From Streptomyces sp. NRRL F-5123 (GTDB lineage Bacteria > Actinomycetota > Actinomycetes > Streptomycetales > Streptomycetaceae), in the NCBI RefSeq assembly GCF_000721495.1, contig NZ_JOHY01000003.1, forward strand, positions 244,279 through 308,278: a stretch of DNA of 64,000 nucleotides, written 5' to 3'. Shown piece by piece: positions 8,303-17,501 of this stretch; within the stretch, counting starts at the first letter, position 1, and the number at the start of each line of letters is the position of its first letter. The notes below the pieces were generated by a model. The model saw only the letters and a program-made list of their open reading frames with translations. It was not told the DNA's origin and did no database searches. Both the position numbers and the translations under genes were made by a program.

Positions 8303-9466
8303 ATGCCGTTCGAGCGCCGCCTGACTCTGGACACCTCAGCCGCGGAGTACGTGATCGACGTCGCCAACGTGGTGCGCGAACCGGCCCTTGGCGGGGAGCG
8401 CGCCGCGGATCTGAACAGACTCGCGGGCGTCCTCGACGCCCTCGCCGGCTTCGCGCGCGACCCTTCCGTCCAGGTCTATGCCATCACCGACCGGTCGCTG
8501 CTCACCGACGGCCGCCTGACCCCCGCCGAGCGGCAGGATCTGAACCGCTGGTACGCGGACGGCAGGCTGGAGGTGCTGCCCCGCGCGGACGACCGCATCC
8601 TGGAACTGGCCGACGCCCTGGGCCTGCGCGTGGTCAGCGCCGACAACTTCCTCGACTTCCACCGCGCCTACCCGTGGATACCGGGCAACCGGGACCGCTT
8701 CCTACGCCCGGTGCTCCTCCCCGACGGGCGGATCGGGGTGCGCCCGCGGATCATGCCCGTGCCCGAGGAATGGCAGGTCTCGCGCAAGGAGGAGGAGGGG
8801 CTGCTGCTCCAGGCGGGAGTGGTCCGCCGATGGGAGCACTCGGCTGCGCACCGCGCGGCGCTCGGCCGCGAGTGGCGGTGCCCGGAGCCGGGCTGCCCGC
8901 TGTTCGGCTCCGCCGACCGACCCGGCACCGCCCTGCCGCGCCGCCGCAAGGAGCAGGTGCTGTGTCCGACCCACGGGGTACCGCTCGCCGACGCCGGTCC
9001 GCGCCGCCCCCGCGCCCAGGTCAAGGTCGTGATGGACGGGACGGTACGCGGCCGCTTCATGGTGACCGAGGGCGAACCGGTGACGGTGGGCCGGGCACCG
9101 GCGGGCGGCGGGGTGGCGCTGGGCGCGTGGATCGACGACACCGCGGTCGACTCGGTGAGCCGCAGCCATGTCGTGCTCAGCTACGACGGAAGGACGCTGA
9201 GCGTGCTGGACGAGCGCAGCGCCAACGGGACGAGGGTGCGGCGCCGGCTGCCCGGCAACGACACGGTGGAGCCGCTGCCGCACGGTGTCGTCCGCGCTTT
9301 GCGCAGGGGCGAGTCGGTGGTGCTGCACGAGCGGCTGGAGCTACTGCCGAGCGGGCGCCAGTTCGTCTTCGAGGAGGACCCGACGGACGGTACGGTCGGA
9401 CCGCAGGACGGCGGCGCGCATGCGGAACCCACCATGATGCGTCTGCCGTTGCACGACATCGACTGA
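8303..9466 (+). CDS. PIN/NYN nuclease-like protein with zinc site and C-terminal FHA domain
   Basis: The 387-residue protein has three parts. Residues 15-130 resemble NYN/PIN ribonuclease folds, with acidic residues at the expected places: Asp19 and Asn22 (VIDVANVV), Asp63 (YAITDRSLL), Asp96-Asp97 (RADDRIL) and Asp114 (VVSADNFLDF). A middle segment has C193-x4-C198 and C221-x2-H224, a possible zinc site. The C-terminus (about 240-365) is an FHA phosphothreonine-binding domain with the GR (263-264), SRSH (286-289) and NGT (308-310) signatures. The gene starts at ATG 8303 and ends 11 nt before a Ser/Thr kinase gene, so the two are almost certainly cotranscribed. I infer an RNase whose location or activity is set by kinase-made phosphothreonine. 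Substrate and activity are unknown; the nuclease assignment is from motif pattern only. Confidence 0.75.
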   Translation: MPFERRLTLDTSAAEYVIDVANVVREPALGGERAADLNRLAGVLDALAGFARDPSVQVYAITDRSLLTDGRLTPAERQDLNRWYADGRLEVLPRADDRILELADALGLRVVSADNFLDFHRAYPWIPGNRDRFLRPVLLPDGRIGVRPRIMPVPEEWQVSRKEEEGLLLQAGVVRRWEHSAAHRAALGREWRCPEPGCPLFGSADRPGTALPRRRKEQVLCPTHGVPLADAGPRRPRAQVKVVMDGTVRGRFMVTEGEPVTVGRAPAGGGVALGAWIDDTAVDSVSRSHVVLSYDGRTLSVLDERSANGTRVRRRLPGNDTVEPLPHGVVRALRRGESVVLHERLELLPSGRQFVFEEDPTDGTVGPQDGGAHAEPTMMRLPLHDID

Positions 9467-9477
9467 ACGGGGTGCGC

Positions 9478-10671
9478 GTGACGGGCGAGGTGGCTGTCGG
9501 CACGGTCCTCAACGGCCGCTACCGGCTGGAGGAGCTGCTGGGCGGCGGCGGGTTCGGACAGGTCTTCGCGGCCGTCGACCAGAGCCTGGGGCGCCGGGTC
9601 GCGGTGAAGGTGCTCATGGTGCGCGCCGAATGGGCGGAGATCGAGCGCAGCGAACGGCAGGGACGCTTCCGCCGGGAGGCCGTCGCCGCGGCCGCGCTGA
9701 GCCATCCCAACGTGGCGACGATCCACGACGCAGGCGAGCACCAGGGACGGCCCTTCCTCGTCATGGAGTTGCTGGCCGGCACCGATTTCCGGCGGGTATT
9801 GCTGGACCGCGGCGGGCTGCCCGTACCGGATGTCATCGCCTACGGCGCACAGATCTGCGCGGGGCTCCAGCATGCGCACGAACGCGGCCTGGTGCACCGC
9901 GACATCAAGCCCGAGAATCTGATGCTGCTGCCGGACGGGGTCGTCAAAATCTGCGACTTCGGTCTGGTCACCCACCGGGACTCCGACGCGACACGTTATA
10001 CCGAGCCGCAGGCGCTGCTGGGATCGCCGCCGTATTTCGCCCCCGAGCAGGCGCAGGGCGGGGAGGTCACCGCCCGGTCGGACCTGTATTCGCTCGGCTG
10101 CGTGCTCTACGCCATGCTCGCCGAGGGCCCGCCCTTTGCCGCGGGTAATTACATCGGCTACGCATATCTCCACGTGCACGAGGAACCCGAGCCGATCGTC
10201 AACCGCAGGCCCGAGGTTCCCGCGGAACTGGCCCGTCTGGTGCACCAGTTGCTGGCCAAGAAACCTGCCGACCGGCCGTCGGGCGCCTCGGAGGTGGCCG
10301 AGCGGCTGCGTGCCATGATGCGGCCCGCCGCGCTGCGGCGGACACCCACCGCCCTCGACCGCGGGGCCCGCCACCTGGTCTGGACCCTGATCGAGGAGGG
10401 CGAGGCGCTGCTGTCCGCGGGACGCTTCCACGAGGCCGACGAGCGCTACTGGCAGGCCCGCCAGCAGGTCGTGCGCCAGGGTGCGGACAACGAACCGGCA
10501 TCTTTTGCCGCGCTTTTCGGCCGTGCCCGCGCCCTGGAGGGCCTGAACGGGGTGCAGGCCGCGCGCCGGCAGTTCGAGGAGCTTGCCGAGAGTACGGCGG
10601 CAGCCCTGGGCGCCGACCATCCGCTGGCCCGCTGCACCGCCGCCTACGCATCGGTCAGGGCTGCACGCTGA
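9478..10671 (+). CDS. Soluble Hanks-type serine/threonine protein kinase with TPR-like C-terminus
   Basis: The 397-residue protein has the full kinase core: glycine loop LGGGGFGQVF (21-30), Lys44 in VAVKVL, HRDIKPEN (140-147), DFG (160-162) and APE (188-190). The region after about residue 295 is helical with TPR-like spacing (EEGEALLSAGRFHEADERYW) and there is no transmembrane segment or PASTA domain, unlike the usual PknB-type kinases. The start is GTG 9478, placed 5 nt after ACGGGG; GTG 9472 is an alternative. It follows the NYN-FHA gene by 11 nt and its stop lies 4 nt from the stop of a convergent FHA gene. Likely partners are these two FHA proteins. Confidence 0.9.
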   Translation: MTGEVAVGTVLNGRYRLEELLGGGGFGQVFAAVDQSLGRRVAVKVLMVRAEWAEIERSERQGRFRREAVAAAALSHPNVATIHDAGEHQGRPFLVMELLAGTDFRRVLLDRGGLPVPDVIAYGAQICAGLQHAHERGLVHRDIKPENLMLLPDGVVKICDFGLVTHRDSDATRYTEPQALLGSPPYFAPEQAQGGEVTARSDLYSLGCVLYAMLAEGPPFAAGNYIGYAYLHVHEEPEPIVNRRPEVPAELARLVHQLLAKKPADRPSGASEVAERLRAMMRPAALRRTPTALDRGARHLVWTLIEEGEALLSAGRFHEADERYWQARQQVVRQGADNEPASFAALFGRARALEGLNGVQAARRQFEELAESTAAALGADHPLARCTAAYASVRAAR

Positions 10672-10675
10672 TCGG

Positions 10676-11299
10676 TCAGGGCAGCACGTTGACGTGCACG
10701 TCCGCCGCGAGCCGGAAGGTGTCGCCCGGCCGGAGCGGCGCGGGCTCGTTGGGCGTGAGGCGGTAGCCGCGGACGAAGGTGCCGTTGGTGGAGTCCTCGT
10801 CGGTGATCCAGGCCGACCCGTTCGTCTCGATGCCGACCCTGGCGTGGATGCGGGACAGGTTGTCGCGCCGGGCGAGGAAGGTGACGGCCGGGCACAGCTG
10901 CGGGTCGCGGCCGAGCCGTATCGAATAGCCGGCCGCCAGCTCCACGATCTCCCCGTCGGGGAAATGCAGGCGCATGACGTGCAGGGGAACGTCGCGGCGG
11001 GTGCCGGCAGGCCGGGGTGGAGCCCCCGGGACGACGCTGATGACCCGGGTGTGCTCGGTGTCTTCGACGTCCATGTCGGCCGCGCCGTGCCCCGGCACCA
11101 TGTCCCGCGGCTCTGCGGGGCCGTGCGCCGCGGGGCGCGGCAGCCGCTCGGTGACGGCGGTCGGGGAGACGGACGGGACGGCCGCGGCGTGCACGGACGC
11201 CATCAGGGCGAAGGGCACGAAGCAGCCCTGGCACACCAGTTGCCCGGCGAACGAACCAGGCGTGCCGCATTCGGGGCAGGACCCGACTTCCTCGCGCAT
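10676..11299 (-). CDS. Zinc-ribbon FHA domain protein, GarA-like layout
   Basis: The 207-residue protein starts MREEVGSCPECGTPG. Cys8, Cys11, Cys23 and Cys26 form a zinc ribbon. A low-complexity linker contains an acidic Thr stretch DVEDTEHTRVI (about 78-87), reminiscent of the phosphorylated Thr segment before the FHA domain of GarA-type proteins. The FHA domain (about 105-205) has LGR (129-131), SRIH (149-152) and TNGT (171-174). The start ATG 11299 is chosen because it places the zinc ribbon at the N-terminus. It is convergent with the kinase gene with 4 nt between stops, so the 3' ends overlap if transcripts run on. I infer it is a kinase substrate or adaptor. Confidence 0.85.
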   Translation of the reverse strand: MREEVGSCPECGTPGSFAGQLVCQGCFVPFALMASVHAAAVPSVSPTAVTERLPRPAAHGPAEPRDMVPGHGAADMDVEDTEHTRVISVVPGAPPRPAGTRRDVPLHVMRLHFPDGEIVELAAGYSIRLGRDPQLCPAVTFLARRDNLSRIHARVGIETNGSAWITDEDSTNGTFVRGYRLTPNEPAPLRPGDTFRLAADVHVNVLP

Positions 11300-11372
11300 C
11301 CGCCCCTCATCCCTCCGCGGTACGACCCTGCGGCGATCGTATCTTCCGCGCGCGGGATGCCGCCGCCCGTCG

Positions 11373-13136
11373 TCAGAGCGCGTACAGCGGATTGGGCACC
11401 GAGCCGTGGACCGCGGCGTGCGGGCGCTGGGCACGGTCGCGGTAGCCGTCGAGGTGCAGCCGGTTGCGGTTGAGGCACAGCCGGTCGATGCGCGGGGTCA
11501 GAAGGTCGAAGGCGGCGAAGCGCTCCTTGAGTTCGGGGAAGCGGTCGTGGTGGCGGAGGATCTCGTCGCGTGCCAGCTGCCAGAATCCGGCCTCCGGCAC
11601 TCCGAGCTGCTCCTCGCACAACGGCGCCAGGTAGCGCAGCACGCCCACGAAGAGCCCGGAGTGGATGAACTGCGTCAGGAAGGCAGGCTTCTCCGTCAGC
11701 AGCACCGACCTGACCTCGCCGGGCATGGCGGCGTGCTCGGGAAGCGGCTCCGCGCTCACATTGACGTCGTCGACGAAGTCCTTGACCGCGAGCCGCACCG
11801 GGACGTCGTGGTCGTCGAAGACCACGATGGCGTTCTCCCCGTGCGGCGAGAAGACCGTGCCGTAGCGGTAGAGGAAGTGCAGCAGCGGTGGCAGCAGCGC
11901 ACCGAAGAGGTGCCGCAGCCAGACGGCGGGGGCCAGTCCGGAGCGCTCGACCAGCTCCGCGGTGAAGGAGCGGCCGTCCGGGTCGGTGTGCAGCAGCGCG
12001 GCCAGCGTACGGGCGCGCTCACCGGCCTCCAGATGCGCGGTCAGCGGCTCGCGCCAGATACAGCCCAGCAGTTCGCGGTACTGGTACGGCACCGTGGGCA
12101 GCCGGTCGTACTGCGGGTGCGCCACCGACACCGAGGCGACCTCGCCGAGCAGGATGACCCGCGTCTCGTCCCGCAGAAACGAATCGCCCGCCCGCAGGCC
12201 GTCCACCCAGGAGGTGACGGCGGGTGCGGCGAGCGTCCTCTCGGTGGGCAGTCCGCGCCACACCAGGGTGTTCAGCACCGACAGCGGCAGCTTGACCGTA
12301 CGGCGCTGCGGATGGCTGGCGTTGAGGAAGGTCCGGACGGACTGCTGGGGCACTCGGAGGTCGTTGTCGGTGCCCAGGTGCATGATGGATCCGTCGGCGA
12401 TCGCGGGCGCGAAGAGCGGCAGGACGACGTTCTCCCACTGCCAGGGGTGCACGGGCAGCAGGAGGTGGTCCGCGGGGTTGCGGTTGCGGTCGGCGATGGC
12501 GTGGTGGAAGGCGTCGAGAGTGGCCGGCGGCAGCTCGTCCGCGTAGAGCAGATCGGGGGTGGCCAGGGTGTCGACACCGCGGTATCGGGCGAGGCTGTGG
12601 TGGACGGCGATCCACGGCAGCCGGTGCTGTCTGCGGCTCTCGGGGGCCCAGCGCGCGGCATCGGCGTCCGAGAATCCGATACGCCCCTTGTTGGCGACCA
12701 GCCAGGGGTGCCCGGTCTGGTGCCCTTCCAACTCGGCGTAGTCGAGGTCGGCGAGCTCCGCCGCGGAGAGCGCGTCGGCGTCGAGCCGCAGGTCGGCACG
12801 CAAGGTCGTGAGGATCTCACGCATCAGGTGCCCCGTGGTGTCACCGCTGAGCCCGAGCACGCTCTCGTGGGCGTGGCTGAGGAAGTGCAGCGGGTCGCCG
12901 CTCGGGCCGATGCTTCCCGGGTCCACCTGCCAGCTGCCGTACGCGCCCCGGCGGGCGTGGAAGCGGTAGGTCAGCGTGTCGCTGAGCGCGAGCCGGTAGG
13001 CGGCCGGCCCGGCGGCGGGATCGGGCTCCGGTGCGATCACCTCCTCGTAGGCGAATTCGGCGAGCATCTTCGCCAGCAGACGCCGGGCCGCTCGCTGCCA
13101 GGCGGCGGCGTCGGAGGGCGGGGAGGTGGTGATCAC
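11373..13136 (-). CDS. IucA/IucC family siderophore synthetase (distal)
   Basis: The 587-residue NRPS-independent siderophore synthetase activates a carboxylate as an adenylate and condenses it with an amine or alcohol. Visible motifs are LLLPVHPWQWENVVLP (about 225-240), the ATP-site block QQSVRTFLNASHPQRRTVKL, YGTVFSPHGENAIVVFDD and RLAVKDFVDDVN. The C-terminus is a FhuF-like region rich in His/Arg, which is typical. It is the last gene of the leftward operon 17285-11373, 78 nt after the GNAT gene. Resemblance to DesD/RhbF-type enzymes suggests the second condensation, but the specificity cannot be told from the sequence. Confidence 0.93.
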   Translation of the reverse strand: MITTSPPSDAAAWQRAARRLLAKMLAEFAYEEVIAPEPDPAAGPAAYRLALSDTLTYRFHARRGAYGSWQVDPGSIGPSGDPLHFLSHAHESVLGLSGDTTGHLMREILTTLRADLRLDADALSAAELADLDYAELEGHQTGHPWLVANKGRIGFSDADAARWAPESRRQHRLPWIAVHHSLARYRGVDTLATPDLLYADELPPATLDAFHHAIADRNRNPADHLLLPVHPWQWENVVLPLFAPAIADGSIMHLGTDNDLRVPQQSVRTFLNASHPQRRTVKLPLSVLNTLVWRGLPTERTLAAPAVTSWVDGLRAGDSFLRDETRVILLGEVASVSVAHPQYDRLPTVPYQYRELLGCIWREPLTAHLEAGERARTLAALLHTDPDGRSFTAELVERSGLAPAVWLRHLFGALLPPLLHFLYRYGTVFSPHGENAIVVFDDHDVPVRLAVKDFVDDVNVSAEPLPEHAAMPGEVRSVLLTEKPAFLTQFIHSGLFVGVLRYLAPLCEEQLGVPEAGFWQLARDEILRHHDRFPELKERFAAFDLLTPRIDRLCLNRNRLHLDGYRDRAQRPHAAVHGSVPNPLYAL

Positions 13137-13214
13137 GATGGACTCCTGCGGGGCCGGGGTGCCGACGGAACGGGGCGAGAGGCGAAAGGGGGCGGGCGGA
13201 TGGCGGGCGGATGG

Positions 13215-13925
13215 TCAGAGCACGCGCCGCAGCGCACGGTCGCGGACCATGAGGGCAGCCCGCTTGCCGGACAGGGGGACCTCCGCCGAGAGCCGGAAAC
13301 CGGCGCCGAGGAAGGCGGCGACGGAAGCGGTGTTGCGGATGTCGGGTTCCGCGACCACGCGGGTGCAGCCGGGGCGGTGCTGCAGGATCAGGTCTGCGAC
13401 CGCCCTGATCAGGGTGGCGCCGAGACCGCGGCCGCGATCGGCCCCGCCGCCGATGAGCAGGTGGATGCCGGTGTCCTGCGGCCGGGCCGGGTAGTGGCGT
13501 GCCAGCGGGTCCAGATCGGCGCGGTAGATCTCCCAGTAGCTCATCGCCCGGCCGTCGAGCAGGCCCAGGCACGGGACGCTGCGCCCGTCGCGAGAAGTCT
13601 GCGCCGCGATGTGCCGCCGGGTCAGCGACGGTTCCCCCGCCAGCTCCCAGAAAGCCGCGACGGCCGGGTCGTTCATCCAGCCGCTGACGAGGTCCAGATC
13701 GCGGTCGGCGTGGGCGGGCACGAGGCGGAAGGCCCCCGCGCGGGTGCCGGCGGCAGCCCAGTCCGCGATGCGTCCGACCAGGGCGCCGCCGCGGACCGCG
13801 GGCGGCCCCGCGGCGGCGCCGGGTGCCCGCGGGCCGCCCTCCCCGGGGATGCCGGGCAGGGCGAGGAATTCCGGTGGCAGCCTCAGATCCAGAGTGTCCT
13901 CGGTATCGGAGTCCGCTGGTGGCAC
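13215..13925 (-). CDS. GNAT acetyltransferase of siderophore locus (AlcB/RhbD-like)
   Basis: The 236-residue protein has an N-terminal acidic/proline-rich stretch, then a siderophore-type acyltransferase domain: FRLVPAHADRDLDLVSGWM, the core FWELAGEPSLTRRHIAAQT, SYWEIYRADLDPLARHY and the acetyl-CoA loop GGGADRGRGLGATLIRAV. This order is typical of AlcB/IucB/RhbD enzymes that acylate a (usually hydroxylated) diamine. The start is GTG 13925, because GAGGAGGAG lies 6-14 nt upstream; the open frame continues to 14954 but would overlap the upstream synthetase. It lies 41 nt after that gene in one operon. Confidence 0.88.
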   Translation of the reverse strand: MPPADSDTEDTLDLRLPPEFLALPGIPGEGGPRAPGAAAGPPAVRGGALVGRIADWAAAGTRAGAFRLVPAHADRDLDLVSGWMNDPAVAAFWELAGEPSLTRRHIAAQTSRDGRSVPCLGLLDGRAMSYWEIYRADLDPLARHYPARPQDTGIHLLIGGGADRGRGLGATLIRAVADLILQHRPGCTRVVAEPDIRNTASVAAFLGAGFRLSAEVPLSGKRAALMVRDRALRRVL

Positions 13926-13966
13926 GGTGGCTCCTCCTCTCCTCGGCAGGCCCGGCCGCCGTGCGC

Positions 13967-15826
13967 TCAGGCGGCCAGCGGGTTGGGCACGGTGACGTAC
14001 ACCGACTGCGTGTCGACCGGCCCGACGAGTTCGTCCATACCGTGCAGCCGGGTCAGCAGGTTGGCCTTGCAGCGCAGCTCCCGGCTGCTCAACAGCCGCT
14101 CGGGAAGGCCGCTCCGGCGGGCGCTGCCGGGTTCGGCCGCGACCGCGGTGAGGAAGCGGCGGAAGGCGGCGAGGAGCACGCGCTCGTCGGCCAGCCGCTG
14201 CGATCCGAGGGCGCCGACCAGGCCGAAGACGTTGTTGATGCCGACGTAGTAGGCAAGGCGCTCGTCGGCGACCTCGTCGGCCACGAAGGTGTCGCTCTCG
14301 ACCCCGATGCCGGGCAGTTGCCCTTCCAGGTCCGCCCGGTGCGAGAGGCGGAAGTAGTAGCCCTGGTTGTCCCGGTAGCGCCCTCCGCAGGGCCAGCCGT
14401 CGGCGTCCAGCAGCACCAGGGTGTTCTGCTGGTGGGCTTCCAGGGCGATGCCCGCTTCCCCGTCCAGCCACAGTAGCGGGCGGACCACCGCGTCGAGGTA
14501 GCGCAGGAACCACTCGGTGGCGACCGCGGGCCCGGACCGTCCGGTGCGCGCGGCGAGACGGTCGATGGTGCCGGCAAGCCGGGACCGCAGCACGAGGGCG
14601 GAGCCGTCCCCGGGCCAGGGTCGCGGCGAGGTCAGCCCGGCGAGGCAGTGGGCCCGATCGCCGGGGCCGAAGGGGTTGTGCCGCAGGACGACGTCGAGCC
14701 CGGGGACGGGTACGCCGTCCGGGGTGTCGACGGCGAGCCACGCGGGGTCGCGCACGATGTCGAAGCCGGGGTGGGCGGCGTGCCACCGGGCGGCGAGGCC
14801 GCTGCGCAGCAGCCGGTGCACCTCGGTGCCCCGCAGGAGTTCCTTGCGCAGGTTCTCCCGCCGGGAGTTGGTGATCCGCACACCGAGCGACAGCTTGAGC
14901 ATCGCTGGCGCGTCGGGGCGGTAGACGGTACGGACCGAGGAGGTGGGATGCCACGGGTCGCCGTGGGGGCCCAGATCACGCAGCAGCCCGGCGTCGAAGA
15001 GCGCCTGCACCCCCGGCCGGTGGCGGATGTCGCGGGCCTGCCACGGATGCAGCGGCAGCAGCACGGCGGCGCCGGGGCAGGATGGCTGCGGTCCGCCGAG
15101 GGAGCCGATCAGGTCGACCGCCCCGATGGGCCGCCCGCCCTCGGTCCAGGCGGAGTCGGTGGCGAGCACGGAGGCGTCGACGGCGAGCCAGTGCAGCCGG
15201 AAGGAGCTGCGTGTCTCCGGGGAGTAGGTGGCGCATTCGGCGTCGCTGAGCCCTTCGCGGCTCTTCGGCGCCGGGTGCATGGAATGGCCGAAGACCAGGG
15301 CCTGCTCGGAGTCCAGGAAGGGCAGCTCGGGGTCGTCGGACGCCGCGGAGCGGCCCCGCTCGCGCCGTTCGGCGACGAACCCAGCCGTGCGGCGCACGGA
15401 GTCGGCCACCCGGGCCACCACGTCGGCGGCTTCCGCGGGCACACCGCCGCCTTCACGGGCGAGCAGCGCGGAGAGGCCGACTGCGGTGAGCGCGGGCCCC
15501 TCGGCGGTCAGCCGGACGGGACCGAAGCGGTGGTGGCCGGTCGGCGACCAGTAGCGGACTGCCGCACGGGCTTCGGTGCCGCTGGCCGGCAGCGGGATCC
15601 GCAGCTCGGCGTCGGTGGGGGCGGGCAGCGCCCGCTCGCGTACCCAGCAGCGCAGCAGGTTGTCGGTGCCCGCCGCGTCGGCCACTGCATAGGCGTCCGG
15701 CTGGTGCAGCGGGTCGGGGCCCGTCTCCGCCGGGGGCGCGGCGGTGTCCGGAAGCGGCAGGCGTGGGAACGGCACGGTGATCGGTTCGGCCACCGGGGCC
15801 GTACCGGATTCTGCGGGGGCGGTCAT
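13967..15826 (-). CDS. IucA/IucC family siderophore synthetase (proximal)
   Basis: The 619-residue synthetase has the family motifs [20 protein letters not shown] (the conserved G-x-x-xHP substrate segment), [13 protein letters not shown] (about 255-265), [39 protein letters not shown] and [12 protein letters not shown]. The HP/KSREG segment is typical of IucA-like type A enzymes that adenylate citrate, so this may do the first condensation. It follows the aminotransferase gene by 55 nt. It differs clearly from the distal paralogue, so the two are not a recent duplication. Confidence 0.93.
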   Translation of the reverse strand: MTAPAESGTAPVAEPITVPFPRLPLPDTAAPPAETGPDPLHQPDAYAVADAAGTDNLLRCWVRERALPAPTDAELRIPLPASGTEARAAVRYWSPTGHHRFGPVRLTAEGPALTAVGLSALLAREGGGVPAEAADVVARVADSVRRTAGFVAERRERGRSAASDDPELPFLDSEQALVFGHSMHPAPKSREGLSDAECATYSPETRSSFRLHWLAVDASVLATDSAWTEGGRPIGAVDLIGSLGGPQPSCPGAAVLLPLHPWQARDIRHRPGVQALFDAGLLRDLGPHGDPWHPTSSVRTVYRPDAPAMLKLSLGVRITNSRRENLRKELLRGTEVHRLLRSGLAARWHAAHPGFDIVRDPAWLAVDTPDGVPVPGLDVVLRHNPFGPGDRAHCLAGLTSPRPWPGDGSALVLRSRLAGTIDRLAARTGRSGPAVATEWFLRYLDAVVRPLLWLDGEAGIALEAHQQNTLVLLDADGWPCGGRYRDNQGYYFRLSHRADLEGQLPGIGVESDTFVADEVADERLAYYVGINNVFGLVGALGSQRLADERVLLAAFRRFLTAVAAEPGSARRSGLPERLLSSRELRCKANLLTRLHGMDELVGPVDTQSVYVTVPNPLAA

Positions 15827-15881
15827 ACGGGGGCTCCACTGGTGACGGCCGCTGGGCTGCGGAGGGTGCGGGGGACCTGCG

Positions 15882-17285
15882 TCATGCGGCCGCGCCCGGT
15901 GCGGCGGCGCGGGCGGCTTCGATGGCTCCGGCGAGGCGGTCGAGTACGGCCTCGGCCTGCTCGTCGGTGATGGTCAGCGGGGGCAGCAGCCGGATGACGC
16001 TGCCGTGTCTGCCGCCCAGTTCGACGATCAGGCCGCGCCGCAGGGCCTCGCGCTGGACGGCGGCCGCCAGATGGGGTGCGGCGGGCAGGGCGCCGTGGTC
16101 GTCGGTCTCCCCGCCGGTGTCGACGATCTCCACACCGATCATCAGGCCGCGGCCGCGTACGTCGCCGATGCAGGGGTGCCGCGCGGCCAATCCGTGTAGC
16201 GAGCGGAGCATCCGGGTGCCGAGTGAGTCGGCGCGCGCGTGCAGGGCGTTGTGCCGGACGAAGCGCAGCGTCGCGGTGCCCGCCGCCATGGCCAGCTGAT
16301 TGCCGCGGAAGGTCCCGGCATGGGCGCCGGGCAGCCAGCCGTCCATCTCCTCGCGGTAGACGATGACGGCGAGCGGCAGGCTGCCCCCGATGGCCTTGGA
16401 CATCACCATCACGTCCGGCACGATGCCGCTGCGTTCCACGGCCCAGAAGGTGCCGGTCCGGCCCACGCCGGTCTGCACCTCGTCAACGATCAGCGGGATG
16501 CCGCGCTCCGCGGTGATCTGCCGCATCCGCCGCAGCCAGCCGTCGGGAGCAGGCACGACACCGCCCTCGCCCTGCACCGCTTCCAGCAGCATCGCAGCGG
16601 GTGCCTGGACGCCCCCCTTGGGGTCGTCCAGCAGGTGCGCCGTCCAGCGCGCGGCAAGTGCGGCCCCGCGGTCGCCGCCGACACCGAACGGGCAGCGGTA
16701 GTCGTACGGGTACGGCAGCCGGGTGACCTGCGTGTCGGGTCCGCGCACCGCCTCCCGTACCGCGGTGTCGCCGGTCGCGGCGAGAGCCGCCGACGTCATG
16801 CCGTGGTAGGCGCCGGAGAAGGCCAGCAGGCCGTCGCGTCCGGTGGCGATCCGGGCGAGCTTGATGGCCGCCTCGACCGCGTCCGTCCCGGCCGGGCCGC
16901 AGAACTGGATGCGTCCGTGCTCAGCGAGCTCCCGCGGCAGGGTCTCGAACAAGGCGGTGGTGAAGTCGTCCTTCACCGGGGTCGCGAGGTCGAGGACGTG
17001 CAGCGGGGCGCCGGAGTCGAGGACGCTCCTGATCGCTTCGAGCACCACGGGGTGGTTGTGGCCGAGCGCGAGCGTGCCCGCCCCCGACAGGCAGTCCAGA
17101 TAGCGCCGGCCGTCCGCGCCCTCCACCGTCATACCGCGTGCGCGGACCGGGACGACGGGCAGCGCACGGGCATACGTACGGGCCGCCGACTCGCGCTGCG
17201 CCTGTCTGCGCAGGATCCCCTCGGCGGCCGTGAAGTCGTCGGCCGGCGCCGTGAGCTGTCCCGGCACGCTGGAAATGGCCGCCAC
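15882..17285 (-). CDS. Diaminobutyrate-2-oxoglutarate transaminase-like enzyme of siderophore locus
   Basis: The 467-residue class III PLP aminotransferase has the sequence [20 protein letters not shown], cofactor-binding [15 protein letters not shown], the Asp of [14 protein letters not shown] and the Schiff-base lysine in [14 protein letters not shown] (about residue 296). Strong resemblance to DABA aminotransferases (RhbA, EctB-like) predicts conversion of aspartate semialdehyde to 2,4-diaminobutyrate as a siderophore building block. There is no ectoine pathway gene nearby, and it leads a siderophore operon. A ribosome binding site GGAGGAGAC lies before ATG 17285. No DmdR-type iron box was found in the 216 nt upstream. 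Confidence 0.9.
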   Translation of the reverse strand: MAAISSVPGQLTAPADDFTAAEGILRRQAQRESAARTYARALPVVPVRARGMTVEGADGRRYLDCLSGAGTLALGHNHPVVLEAIRSVLDSGAPLHVLDLATPVKDDFTTALFETLPRELAEHGRIQFCGPAGTDAVEAAIKLARIATGRDGLLAFSGAYHGMTSAALAATGDTAVREAVRGPDTQVTRLPYPYDYRCPFGVGGDRGAALAARWTAHLLDDPKGGVQAPAAMLLEAVQGEGGVVPAPDGWLRRMRQITAERGIPLIVDEVQTGVGRTGTFWAVERSGIVPDVMVMSKAIGGSLPLAVIVYREEMDGWLPGAHAGTFRGNQLAMAAGTATLRFVRHNALHARADSLGTRMLRSLHGLAARHPCIGDVRGRGLMIGVEIVDTGGETDDHGALPAAPHLAAAVQREALRRGLIVELGGRHGSVIRLLPPLTITDEQAEAVLDRLAGAIEAARAAAPGAAA

Positions 17286-17501
17286 GCGCTGTCTCCTCCG
17301 AGTCGCCTGCTGTTCGGTCGTCCCCCTTCCGTACTAACGACGCGGTGACGGACCGATCACGGGCCGCACCCAGATCTTTCCGGGCGGGAACCGTCCGACG
17401 CCGGCTGACCGTCCCTCAATCCGGTGGCGTGCCCGAGGCGCCACCCGTGCCGGACGTGCGAGAACCCTTCGGCACGCCGACTCCGCAGGGGGCTCACGTT
17501 C

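Noticed and set aside
13215..14954. A longer GNAT gene extending to 14954
   Set aside because: It would overlap about 1 kb of the clear upstream IucA/C gene; a strong RBS and GTG at 13925 define the start.
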